Positions 1-6,521 of a stretch of DNA of 8,928 bases are shown here, piece by piece. Made by a program: the position numbers and the translations under genes. Under the pieces are notes generated by a model, which was given only the letters and a program-made list of their open reading frames with translations, did no database searches and was not told where the DNA came from. How positions within the stretch are numbered: the first letter of the stretch is position 1; each line of letters starts with the position of its first letter. This stretch comes from an uncultured Rubrobacteraceae bacterium. Its GTDB lineage: Bacteria; Actinomycetota; Rubrobacteria; Rubrobacterales; Rubrobacteraceae. The DNA is taken from assembly GCA_902806015.1 (NCBI GenBank), contig CADCUZ010000096.1, forward strand, positions 1 to 8,928. Direction: 5' to 3'.

Positions 1-120
1 TCACGCCTCCATGCAGCCAAGAGCGCCCCTTCATCGGGCTGCGGTAAATTAGAGCACCGGCCCTGGCACCGATGCCTCTTTGCGTTCGGAGGTTTTTCCT
101 GCGACTAGCGACAAAAAGAG

Positions 121-167
121 AGCCGACGAGCGGACTCGAACCGCTGACCTGCTCATTACGAGTGAGC
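121..167 (-). other. tRNA-Thr(CGU) 3' fragment, probable attachment-site remnant (copy B)
   Basis: Read on the minus strand this is the 3' part of a tRNA gene. It has an anticodon arm (163-167 pairing with 151-155, loop CTCGTAA at 156-162, anticodon CGT = Thr), a five-base variable loop (146-150), a perfect T arm with loop TTCGAGT (129-145), a 3' acceptor strand CGTCGGC (122-128), and a T-rich run just after it. No D arm or matching 5' acceptor strand (GCCGACG) precedes it, so it is not a working tRNA gene. Positions 127-161 are identical to 6524-6558 in the same orientation. Fragments running from the anticodon loop to the tRNA 3' end are what tRNA-targeting tyrosine integrases duplicate on integration. 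The att interpretation is inference; the tRNA identity is directly visible. Confidence 0.75.
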
Positions 168-234
168 GGTCAGAGATTGCTTACGGTTGGAGGGGTTTGC
201 GAATCCCGCATACGCAACGGGTTTTCTTTTCCTG

Positions 235-260
235 TATTGCCCACTATTGCAGGTTATTGC
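235..260 (+). repeat. Three TATTGC direct repeats at exact 10-bp spacing
   Basis: TATTGC occurs at 235-240, 245-250 and 255-260, separated by the unrelated tetramers CCAC and AGGT. A related ATTGC lies at 176-180. The period is one helical turn, so bound proteins would stack on one DNA face. The array is about 70-100 bp from the tRNA-fragment core on the side that would be element DNA. This is where arm-type integrase or excisionase sites usually lie. The repeats are seen directly; the role is inferred. Confidence 0.5.
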
Positions 261-554
261 CTCCGAGTTAGGGTCGAACTAGGGTCAAGTGTCGTCGGGC
301 GCCCGTGAATTACGCGTCGTCGCCGATTCTTTGCAAATCAGATTCGTGCTCAGGACGTGACGCGCCACTTCGAGCAGCGAAGTACCAAGCGGCACATCTG
401 CGGAGGAACTACCTCTCGCTCGTCCGCAGCGCGGATCCGGCACCCAAGGCCCCACAAGCCTGCGCCAAAGATGGCGGGACCCCTTTGCGAGGTCGGATTT
501 ATACCCAGCGGTGCAGAAATAGAATCCAGTGTTGGATCTGAGATGACAGGCAAG
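261..554. other. Stretch without a recognisable gene
   Basis: I see no convincing coding region here. The open frames on both strands (for example 357-686 plus and 350-553 minus) are short, overlap one another, lack a clear ribosome binding site and show no family motif. I recognise no RNA gene. The stretch separates the hexamer array from the hairpins at the end of the lipid kinase gene. Confidence 0.5.
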
Positions 555-606
555 AGGTCGTGCCGACCTGGATTTACTGCTTCATGCGGTCCTCTTCTAG
601 AGGACC
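555..606 (-). terminator. Two tandem hairpins at the end of the lipid kinase gene
   Basis: The first hairpin met by minus-strand transcription is a perfect 8-bp stem (588-595 with 599-606, 3-nt loop) that contains the kinase stop codon at 597-599. A second, 6-bp stem (AGGTCG 555-560 with CGACCT 564-569, loop of 3) follows about 18 nt on. Neither is followed by a T-tract, so this is not a classical intrinsic terminator. Its position at the end of a two-gene operon still makes termination or 3'-end protection the likeliest role. Confidence 0.45.
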
Positions 607-1610
607 TCGGCGATCTGTCGACTAGGAACTTGGGGCGGGTGCAGCCAGCGGCGCAGCGTTCGGGCGGCGTGCCTGCCTGCCTCTAGCGGCGGCACCTGCC
701 GGCTCGTGGGCGAGCCTTCAGGCACGAGCACACGCAGCGCACCGGGGTCCACCGAGAAGCGCAACGGCGCCTCGAGGATGATCGGCTCGCCGTCTACCCC
801 TGCCTGCACCACCTCGCCAAGGACGCCCGTCTCCAGGCCCTCGGACGTCCAGTGGTGTAAAGCGGGTCGGAACTCTATGGCACCGAGCAATGTTCCCGCG
901 AGCAGCCGTTCAAACTCGTCGAGCGTGCTGGCGTCGAGCACGGAGATCTGTAAGGTTCCGGTGTCCAGGCGGTGGCGTTGGCCGAACCTGTCCCACCGTG
1001 AGAACTCGTACGGGTTGTTCGAAACGACCACGGTGATGACGCTCTCGAGCGGAGCCTCGCCGGGTGGCGTGATGCGGAGCGCTCGTCGGAGCTCCGGGTC
1101 GGAGAAGACGGCTTGGAGTTTCGTTTGCGCCACACGCAGCTTGTTGCCCCTATACCCCGGGTCTCCCAGCATCTCCGCGTAGACGCCCAGCGAGACGTTG
1201 TTGATGAACGGGCGGCCGTTGATCCGCCCGACGTCCACGTGCCGCTCGTGGTGACCGGAAGCGAAGGCATCGAGAGCACGGAGCGGGCGCGCGAGGTCCA
1301 ATCCGAGGTCGCGGGCAAAGTGGTTGAGCGTGCCCGTAGGCACCACCACGAGGGGCAACCCGCGCTCCACGGCCACCCCGCCCACCGCCGCCACCGACCC
1401 GTCGCCGCCGGCCACCGCGAGCGTCCGAGCGCCCTCCTCGGCTGCCTCGAGGGCGGCATGCCTCGCGTCCTCCCCGGGCTCCAGCACGCGCACCCGGATC
1501 CCGCGTTCGCGAGCAGCCCCGGTCAGGCTCCTCAGTAGGGCCGCCGCGCTGCCGGAGGCGGGGTTGAGGATCAGGTAGGCGGGGGTGGTTTTGGCGTCAG
1601 CCACGAGCAC
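597..1610 (-). CDS. Diacylglycerol kinase-family lipid kinase (YegS/BmrU-like)
   Basis: Predicted soluble or peripheral-membrane kinase that phosphorylates a lipid hydroxyl such as diacylglycerol using ATP. Numbering from the upstream ATG at 1616, the DAGK catalytic fold shows the NPASG nucleotide motif at about residues 18-22, GGDGSV at 70-75 and PTGTLNHFARDLGL at 93-106. The family's C-terminal domain follows, with FINNVSLGVYAEM near 137-149 and VDGEP at 274-278. Length (about 337 aa) is slightly above the usual 300, owing to a basic tail after residue 300. I prefer the GTG at 1610: AAGGAGG (1617-1623) abuts the ATG at 1616 with no spacing but lies 6 nt before this GTG. The start overlaps the stop of the upstream gene by 14 bp, so the two are probably co-transcribed and translationally coupled. 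The exact lipid substrate cannot be read from sequence. Confidence 0.9.
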   Translation of the reverse strand: MLVADAKTTPAYLILNPASGSAAALLRSLTGAARERGIRVRVLEPGEDARHAALEAAEEGARTLAVAGGDGSVAAVGGVAVERGLPLVVVPTGTLNHFARDLGLDLARPLRALDAFASGHHERHVDVGRINGRPFINNVSLGVYAEMLGDPGYRGNKLRVAQTKLQAVFSDPELRRALRITPPGEAPLESVITVVVSNNPYEFSRWDRFGQRHRLDTGTLQISVLDASTLDEFERLLAGTLLGAIEFRPALHHWTSEGLETGVLGEVVQAGVDGEPIILEAPLRFSVDPGALRVLVPEGSPTSRQVPPLEAGRHAARTLRRWLHPPQVPSRQIAEVL

Positions 1611-2547
1611 CGGCATCCTCCTTGTCCGATGCTTCGGCCTGCGGCCCCGTCTGGCGTCCCATCGGCGAACGCCGAGCCGCCCGGCGCCGTAGCAGGCGTT
1701 CGGAGTGGGTGCTCGATTGAGGATCGAAATGGGAACCCACCCGGCTGAGGTAGGGGGTGCCGGTTCGCCGCAAGAAGGAGAGCAGGCCCTCTTCCACGAT
1801 CGCCCGCAGCGCGTGGCGGTAGTAGTCGAAGACGTGAACGTTTCCCAACTTCACGCCCGTGCGTACCGCGCCGAGCGCAACCATGGAAGAAATCTCCAGT
1901 ATCGAACGATCCTCTTGCCGTGCCGCCAACCGCAGCTCGGCAAAGATCCTCTCCAGGCCGGCGGCGTCCGGCAGATCCGTCGCCTGGCGCCGCAGTTCTT
2001 GCCACGAGGTGCGCACGCTTGTGACGTTCAACGGGGGCACGTCTACCGTGTCGGCCAGCACGCCGGAGGTGCCCTCTAGCGCGGTCAATAGCTCCTCGAA
2101 TGATGCCACGTTTGCGTCCGCCGCGAGCACGCCCGCATCCCGTAACTCCGTGATCAGCACCCGCAGGTACGCCTTAGTACCCCCGACCAGGTCGGAAGTC
2201 CCTGCCAGGAGCCAGAGCGGCGACCAGCCGACCGCCACAAAGCTGCTCAGCTCGACCGCGTTACCCGCCGTCTTGCGTGCCAGCAGCTCGCGCGCGGGCA
2301 TCTCATGGATTGGGTAGACGCCCTCCACGCCGCCTACTAGCTCGATCGTGATGCGCAACAACCGTCCGACTATCGCCTGGTAGAGCTTCAATCGGCGAAC
2401 CGCAAGCGGTAGCACCACCTGGCTCGCCTCGTATGCCAACCCGCCCGTCAGCGCGGCTCCAGCTCGGGCGGTTCGCTCGGGAAGGGATGCCAGGTACGAT
2501 GGCGACAATACAGTTCGGGCTCCAGTTTTGATGTTCGTATCGTTCAC
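1597..2547 (-). CDS. Conserved-looking hypothetical protein, operon partner of lipid kinase
   Basis: I do not recognise a family for this 316-aa protein. The N-terminal half has several hydrophobic stretches (about residues 30-50, 57-73 and 100-123, the last containing SPLWLLAG) followed by an amphipathic helix-rich middle (125-160). The last 40 residues are arginine-rich and look disordered. There is no signal peptide, and hydrophobicity suggests membrane association rather than clear multi-pass topology. The GTG start at 2547 is supported by AGGAG (2555-2559) at 7-nt spacing. The gene overlaps the downstream lipid kinase by 14 bp, so the product is probably needed together with it, perhaps in membrane-lipid handling; that role is inferred only from context. 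Third positions are G/C-rich as in the neighbours, supporting a real gene. A palindrome lies directly upstream. Confidence 0.8.
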   Translation of the reverse strand: MNDTNIKTGARTVLSPSYLASLPERTARAGAALTGGLAYEASQVVLPLAVRRLKLYQAIVGRLLRITIELVGGVEGVYPIHEMPARELLARKTAGNAVELSSFVAVGWSPLWLLAGTSDLVGGTKAYLRVLITELRDAGVLAADANVASFEELLTALEGTSGVLADTVDVPPLNVTSVRTSWQELRRQATDLPDAAGLERIFAELRLAARQEDRSILEISSMVALGAVRTGVKLGNVHVFDYYRHALRAIVEEGLLSFLRRTGTPYLSRVGSHFDPQSSTHSERLLRRRAARRSPMGRQTGPQAEASDKEDAGARG

Positions 2548-2562
2548 TGTAGGACTCCTGTG

Positions 2563-2590
2563 GTTCGCAACCGCTTATGGGTTAGCGAAC
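2563..2590 (-). promoter_or_regulatory. Inverted repeat in the leader of the hypothetical/lipid kinase operon
   Basis: GTTCGCAACC (2563-2572) is followed by a 7-nt spacer and GGTT-A-GCGAAC (2580-2590). The arms make a 10-bp stem with one bulged A. The repeat ends 16 nt upstream of the GTG start and 4 nt from the Shine-Dalgarno. It could be a repressor operator downstream of the start of transcription or an mRNA leader hairpin. The octamer TAGCGAAC inside it recurs at 2921-2928 in the same intergenic region. Confidence 0.45.
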
Positions 2591-2956
2591 AGTCTCGCCG
2601 TTGTGAGCGCACTATAAGCCGGCCTCCGAGCAGGCAAATGGGGCGCTGGGCCCAAGTCGACTAGTCCTGTGGGCCGATTTGTGATCGCCGCGAGGCTCCG
2701 AACCGCTTTCTAATCTGATCGCCGGGCCTAGGTGTATGCGGTCCAGCCACGGCAAAGGGACAGGCTTACCCGCGCAACCGTCCGTACCGATGGAGAGCAC
2801 CGACGTGATGATGAGCCACCGGAAGTCGACCAAGATGAGGCCGTCGCATACTCAACTAAGGGCCAAACCTTCAGGTAAGGCTGTAGCCTTTCCTCCTTTG
2901 GCGTCAAGGATTCACCTACCTAGCGAACCCACCTTCAGTGGACTAGGTTCACCTTT
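2591..2956. other. Intergenic stretch with hairpins, no convincing gene
   Basis: This gap separates the monooxygenase stop from the hypothetical gene. A nested inverted repeat spans 2862-2902: GCCAAA/TTTGGC outside, AAGGC/GCCTT inside around TGTA. A second hairpin spans 2919-2947 (CCTAG/CTAGG outside, CCAC/GTGG inside), 10 nt past the monooxygenase stop; lacking a T-tract, it is a possible terminator. TTCACCT is repeated at 2911-2917 and 2948-2954. A minus-strand frame (2612-2833, TTG start) has a hydrophobic N-terminus but no ribosome binding site or recognisable motif, so I do not call it. Confidence 0.4.
2611..2638 (-). promoter_or_regulatory. Possible promoter for the 2547 operon
   Basis: On the minus strand TATAGT (plus 2611-2616) is a good -10 hexamer. 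TTTGCC (plus 2633-2638) lies 16 bp upstream as a weak -35. Transcription would begin near 2604, which puts the 2563-2590 inverted repeat in the 5' leader. The -35 match is poor and I found no independent support. Confidence 0.3.
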
Positions 2957-4123
2957 CTACGCCTCGTGCCCCACCACCTCCACCAGCTGCCTCAGTTGCG
3001 CCTTCGGCGGGATCATCGTCATCGCTCGATCGCGCAACCGGCACAGCAGGGGGTTCTGGAGTTGGCCGACCAACCCGACGCGCCGCGACCGTCTGACCAC
3101 CATCGCCGCCCGATCGGAACGCAGCCGTTCGTAGCTTCGCAGGGCGGCGGCCGTGGCACCCCCTTCGTTGAGGCAGCGTGCCAGCACTAACGCGTCTTCT
3201 ACGGCCTGGCAGGCGCCCTGGCCGAGGTTGGGCGTCATGGGGTGGGCCGCGTCCCCGAGCAGCGTCACCCTGCCCTCCCCCCAACGCTCGCCCAAAGGAT
3301 CCCGGTCGTAGATGTCCGTGCGCAGGATGGCGACCTCGTCTGTCGCCTCGATGAGCTGGCGGATGGGTCGGTGCCAGCTCCCAAAGAGACGCAGGAGCGC
3401 CGCCTTGGGTCCGGCAGGGCTACCGGGCTGGCCGTCCTTTGCGCCCTCAGGGGCGTTGGCGGTGGCGAACCAGTAGACCCTCCCTTTGCCTATGTGGGCG
3501 CAGCCGAACCTGGCGCCCCTCCCCCACGACTCGAACCCCCTGCCCCACGCCAGAAGCTCTTCCTTCGGCTCCACCACCGCCCGCCAGGCGGTGTAGCCAC
3601 CGTAGCGGGGCTTCTCCGGGCCCAACAATGCTGCCCTGGTCTTGGAGCGTAGTCCGTCCGCGCCCACGAGGATGTCGGCCCTCTCCTCGCCGCCGCCTGC
3701 CAGGAGAACAGTCACGCCGCTTTCGTCCTGCTCGAAGGCTTCGACCTCGGCCCCGAAGCGCGGCGTTCCCTCGCCCGCCTCTCGCACGAGCAGTGCTTGC
3801 AGGTCAGCCCGGTGGACGGCGGCGCTCGGTGCCCCGACCTTCTCCACTTCGGCCGCGGGGATGCTCGCGAGCACGTCCCCGCGCCACGAGCGTATCTCGG
3901 CTGCGGAGGCGGGCGTGCCCAGGCGCGAGACGGCTTCAGCAAGGCCGAGCTTTCCCAGCGCCTTCTGGGCGTTGGCGGCGAGCAGCAGGCCGGCGCCGAC
4001 CTCCCGAAGCTCGGCCGTGCGCTCGAAGACCGCGACATCGAAGCCCGCCCGGCGCAGCGCTATCGCCGCGGTCAAACCGCCGATGCCAGCTCCTGCCACC
4101 ATCACCTTCGCGGGATCCTTCAT
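2957..4123 (-). CDS. FAD-dependent monooxygenase (UbiH/zeaxanthin epoxidase-like)
   Basis: A complete 388-aa class A flavoprotein monooxygenase, cytosolic, expected to use NAD(P)H and O2 to hydroxylate or epoxidise an organic substrate. The Rossmann dinucleotide motif GAGIGG is at residues 11-16, with the acidic strand end VFERTAEL at 32-39 and the conserved HRADLQ at 104-109. The DG motif, ILVGADGLRS, is at 151-160. The second FAD motif, LLGDAAHPMTPNLGQGACQAVEDA, spans 288-311. All key motifs are intact and the length is normal for the family. The ATG at 4123 starts just before the first beta strand and has purine-rich GGAAAGGCGAGGA upstream. It has no operon partner: the gaps on either side are about 400 and 570 bp. 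Substrate cannot be assigned; similar folds act on aromatic rings, quinone precursors, carotenoids and antibiotics such as tetracyclines. Confidence 0.9.
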   Translation of the reverse strand: MKDPAKVMVAGAGIGGLTAAIALRRAGFDVAVFERTAELREVGAGLLLAANAQKALGKLGLAEAVSRLGTPASAAEIRSWRGDVLASIPAAEVEKVGAPSAAVHRADLQALLVREAGEGTPRFGAEVEAFEQDESGVTVLLAGGGEERADILVGADGLRSKTRAALLGPEKPRYGGYTAWRAVVEPKEELLAWGRGFESWGRGARFGCAHIGKGRVYWFATANAPEGAKDGQPGSPAGPKAALLRLFGSWHRPIRQLIEATDEVAILRTDIYDRDPLGERWGEGRVTLLGDAAHPMTPNLGQGACQAVEDALVLARCLNEGGATAAALRSYERLRSDRAAMVVRRSRRVGLVGQLQNPLLCRLRDRAMTMIPPKAQLRQLVEVVGHEA

Positions 4124-4160
4124 GTCCTCGCCTTTCCTACCCGTCTTCCCGAGGCTGCAT

Positions 4161-4197
4161 CCGGCCTGGCGGCATCATTCGATGATCCCGAGGCCGG
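4161..4197 (-). promoter_or_regulatory. Nested inverted repeat upstream of the FAD monooxygenase
   Basis: CCGGCCT (4161-4167) pairs perfectly with AGGCCGG (4191-4197), and inside it ATCAT (4174-4178) pairs with ATGAT (4182-4186) around TCG. The element is 37 nt long and ends 37 nt before the monooxygenase ATG. It may be an operator or a leader hairpin able to affect translation. The pairing is seen directly; the function is inferred. Confidence 0.4.
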
Positions 4198-4264
4198 ACG
4201 AGCGCTGAGCAGATTCTGTACGCCGATGGCCCTGAGGGGTGAGCCTCGTATGCGTGTCTTCCAC
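4175..4264 (-). CDS. Possible 29-aa leader ORF before the monooxygenase
   Basis: A GTG at 4262-4264 has an ideal Shine-Dalgarno, GGAGG (4271-4275), 6 nt upstream. It opens a 29-codon frame beginning MEDTHTRL and ending GLGIIE. Its TGA (4175-4177) falls inside the inverted repeat at 4161-4197 and overlaps an ATG that opens a further 13-codon frame. This layout could couple leader translation to folding of the hairpin. The peptide resembles nothing I know, and a chance ORF is quite possible. Confidence 0.25.
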   Translation of the reverse strand: MEDTHTRLTPQGHRRTESAQRSSGLGIIE

Positions 4265-4329
4265 TCTAAGCCTCCTCGCCGCCTTCACGAACGTAGGGCG
4301 ACCAAAGCGGTCTCACACTACCTCCAGGT

Positions 4330-4457
4330 TTATCGCGCCCACGCCCCCTCGGACATCGCGACATCCAGGGTGACTTCCGAATCGCGGTAGGCGTCGTTGG
4401 CGTACGCTTGGCCTTCCCTCCGTGGCCGTGGTTGGCGAACACGCCCAGAAGGTCGCC
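4330..4457 (-). pseudogene. Frameshifted coding remnant, family unknown
   Basis: Two adjoining minus-strand segments read like the C-terminus of one protein in different frames. The first (4413-4457) reads GDLLGVFANHGHGGK and is preceded by a stop (4458-4460). The second (4330-4413) reads GQAYANDAYRDSEVTLDVAM followed by SEGAWAR and a TAA at 4330-4332. In its last 24 sense codons, 20 end in G or C, like real genes here, while the surrounding frames are not protein-like. I infer a frameshift near 4411-4415 and loss of the 5' part. I cannot name the parent family. Confidence 0.35.
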
Positions 4458-4460
4458 TTA

Positions 4461-4692
4461 TTCGTTCGGCCATATTTAGGGATGCACTTTACAGCAGCTT
4501 CGGGGGTAGAGTGCGTCGGGTCGGAAGTCGGCATGGTTCCTGCCAACAGCCATCAGCGTTTGCTTGAGAGGCCCCGTGAACGCTGAGGTACTCTGGGGAT
4601 AGTTGGGGCAGTCGGCCCGGGCATCAATCTATCGATGACGCGCCGAAACCACGCGTCGCAAACCCGCTAGCACGGGAGGGGTACTAGTCAAG
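4461..4692. other. Upstream region of malL-like gene, no assigned promoter
   Basis: I found no convincing -35/-10 pair for the downstream glucosidase. GATAGT near 4597-4602 is a possible -10 but has no good -35. A GGGAGG ribosome binding sequence is at 4674-4679. A minus-strand frame crossing this stretch (4313-4546) looks spurious. Confidence 0.35.
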
Positions 4693-6393
4693 ATGCAGCA
4701 GCAGTGGTGGAAAGAGAGCGTCGTTTACCAGATTTGGCCGCGCAGCTTCGCGGATGGCGACGGAGACGGGATTGGCGATCTCGCAGGGATCACCTCGCGG
4801 CTGGACTACCTCGCAGCCTTGGGGGCAGGCGTGTTGTGGCTGTCACCGATTTACCCGTCGCCGCAGGACGACGCCGGCTATGATATCAGCGACTACCAGG
4901 ACATCGACCCGACTTTTGGGTCGATAGAGCAATTCGACGCACTGCTGGCGGCCGTCCACGAGCGCGGGATGAAACTCGTCATGGACCTCGTCGTCAACCA
5001 CACCTCCGATGAGCACCCGTGGTTCGTCGAGTCGCGCGCCTCGAAGGACAACCCGAAGCGCGACTGGTACTGGTGGCGGCCTGCGCGCGAAGGCATGAAC
5101 GCGGGCGATCCGGGCGCCGAGCCGAACAACTGGGGCTCGATATTCTCCGGCCCGGCGTGGGAGCTCGACGACAACACGGACGAGTATTACCTGCACCTCT
5201 TCTCGCGCAAGCAGCCAGACCTCAACTGGGAGAACCCCGAAGTCCGCCAGGCGGTCTACTCGATGATGCGCTGGTGGCTGGACCGCGGCATCGACGGCTT
5301 CCGCATGGACGTTATCAACTTCATCTCCAAAGAGACCGACCTGCCCGACGGTCACGTGCACGACGGCAGCCTCTACGGCGACGGCATGCCACACTTCGTC
5401 GACGGGCCCCGCATCCACGAGTTCCTCCAAGAGATGCACCGCGAAGTTTTCGCCGGACGCGATGGCCTGATCACTGTTGGCGAGATGCCCGGCGTCACGG
5501 TCGAAGAGGCCAAGCTCTACACCGACCCCGCCCGCCGCGAGCTCGACATGGTCTTCCAGTTCGAGCACGTCCAGGTCGACCGCGGGGCCACGTTCTGGGA
5601 CGTCCGCCCGTTCCGCCTGCGCGACCTCAAGGCGGTCCTCGGGCGCTGGCAGGCAGGCCTAGCTGAGGTCGGCTGGAACAGCCTGTACTGGAACAACCAT
5701 GATCAACAGCGCGTCGTCTCGCGCTTCGGCGACGACGGAGAGCACCGTGTGCGCTCCGCGAAGATGCTCGCCACCGTGCTCCATCTGCACCGCGGGACGC
5801 CCTACGTTTACCAGGGCGAAGAGCTCGGCATGACCAACGCGCCCTTCGCCTCGATCGCAAACTTCCGCGACATCCAAGCGCGCAACGCCTACGCCGAAGC
5901 CGTCCGAACGGGCGCCGACCCCGAAACCGTCTTGGCCGTTCTACGCGTCAGCAGCCGCGACAATGCCCGTACGCCGATGCAATGGGACGACACCCGAAAC
6001 GCAGGCTTCACCACCGGCACACCGTGGATCACGGTCAACCCCAACCACAAGGAGATCAACGCGCAAGCCGAGATCGCCGACGACGACTCGGTGTTCCACC
6101 ACTACCGGCGGCTGATCGAGCTGCGCCGCACCGAGCCCGCCGTCGCGCACGGCGACTTCCACATGCTGCTCGCCGAGCACGACCAAGTCTACGCGTTCAC
6201 TCGCCACCACGGCACCACCGAGTTGCTCGTCCTCGCCAACTTCTCTGGAGTGCCCGTTACCATCGAAGTCCCGAACGCCGACAGCTGGCAAGGCACCGAG
6301 CTCATCCTCGCCAACTACCCGGTGGACGCCGCAGAGGGCATTCAGCACCTTGCGCTCCGGCCGTGGGAAGCGCGCGTCTACCGTTTGCGCTAG
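4693..6393 (+). CDS. malL: Oligo-1,6-glucosidase / alpha-glucosidase, GH13
   Basis: A cytosolic glycoside hydrolase that releases glucose from the non-reducing end of isomaltose and other short alpha-glucosides. It aligns end to end with Bacillus oligo-1,6-glucosidases as I remember them, starting MQQQWWKESVVYQIWPRSF. The calcium loop DGDGDGIGD is at residues 21-29. The four GH13 regions are intact: DLVVNH (98-103), GFRMDV with nucleophile D206, GEMP with acid/base E264, and NNHDQ with D337. QPDLNWENP is at 174-182, and the C-terminal beta domain ends at 566, a normal length. V207 after the nucleophile is the residue linked to alpha-1,6 preference; alpha-1,4 enzymes usually have alanine. There is no signal peptide. 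The ATG matches the family start; GGGAGG lies 13 nt upstream, slightly far. No transporter or regulator gene for sugar uptake is adjacent. Confidence 0.95.
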   Translation: MQQQWWKESVVYQIWPRSFADGDGDGIGDLAGITSRLDYLAALGAGVLWLSPIYPSPQDDAGYDISDYQDIDPTFGSIEQFDALLAAVHERGMKLVMDLVVNHTSDEHPWFVESRASKDNPKRDWYWWRPAREGMNAGDPGAEPNNWGSIFSGPAWELDDNTDEYYLHLFSRKQPDLNWENPEVRQAVYSMMRWWLDRGIDGFRMDVINFISKETDLPDGHVHDGSLYGDGMPHFVDGPRIHEFLQEMHREVFAGRDGLITVGEMPGVTVEEAKLYTDPARRELDMVFQFEHVQVDRGATFWDVRPFRLRDLKAVLGRWQAGLAEVGWNSLYWNNHDQQRVVSRFGDDGEHRVRSAKMLATVLHLHRGTPYVYQGEELGMTNAPFASIANFRDIQARNAYAEAVRTGADPETVLAVLRVSSRDNARTPMQWDDTRNAGFTTGTPWITVNPNHKEINAQAEIADDDSVFHHYRRLIELRRTEPAVAHGDFHMLLAEHDQVYAFTRHHGTTELLVLANFSGVPVTIEVPNADSWQGTELILANYPVDAAEGIQHLALRPWEARVYRLR

Positions 6394-6402
6394 GTCGGAT
6401 GC

Positions 6403-6420
6403 GCAGAGTCACTCTGCTCC
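6403..6420 (+). terminator. Hairpin after the malL-like gene
   Basis: GCAGAG (6403-6408), TCA and CTCTGC (6412-6417) form a perfect 6-bp stem only 9 nt after the stop codon, followed by a short pyrimidine run (TCCTTC). It is a plausible weak intrinsic terminator. Confidence 0.5.
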
Positions 6421-6521
6421 TTCATACCCTGATGCACCGGAGTGCTGGGGCCCAGTAGAGAATGTACGCCATGGGTTTGCCCCGAGGCAAGGCGGCGGAA
6501 AATTAGTCAACAAAATAGAGG

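Noticed and set aside
121..167. Functional tRNA-Thr gene
   Set aside because: The 5' acceptor strand and D arm are absent on the upstream side, so it cannot fold into a full tRNA. The same holds for 6522-6564, which also has a deletion in the acceptor strand.
121..260. CRISPR-like or satellite array
   Set aside because: Only three 6-bp units with 4-bp spacers, far too short for a CRISPR. The two tRNA fragments are just two copies 6.4 kb apart.
72..308. Plus-strand ORFs containing SGLEPLTCSLR or RTRTADLLIT
   Set aside because: These are translations of the antisense of the tRNA-Thr fragment and adjoining DNA. Such peptides are familiar spurious database entries, and they lack a ribosome binding site.
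2612..2833. 73-aa minus-strand ORF in the intergenic region
   Set aside because: TTG start without a ribosome binding site, no motif, and it reads through the candidate promoter of the 2547 operon. It could be a relic but I cannot support it.
597..4123. Carotenoid, quinone or lipid biosynthesis cluster
   Set aside because: A lipid kinase and a monooxygenase on the same strand are separated by a 400-bp gap with hairpins. No synthase, transferase or carrier genes are present, so a joint pathway is not supported.
3439..4185. Long plus-strand frame opposite the FAD monooxygenase
   Set aside because: Low-complexity Arg/Pro-rich shadow of a gene with all FAD motifs on the other strand. The same applies to the long frames opposite or out of frame with the malL-like, kinase, methyltransferase and SDR genes.
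4313..4546. 77-aa minus-strand ORF upstream of malL
   Set aside because: Its frame is not the one with protein-like sequence here; the better-supported remnant lies in the two other frames.
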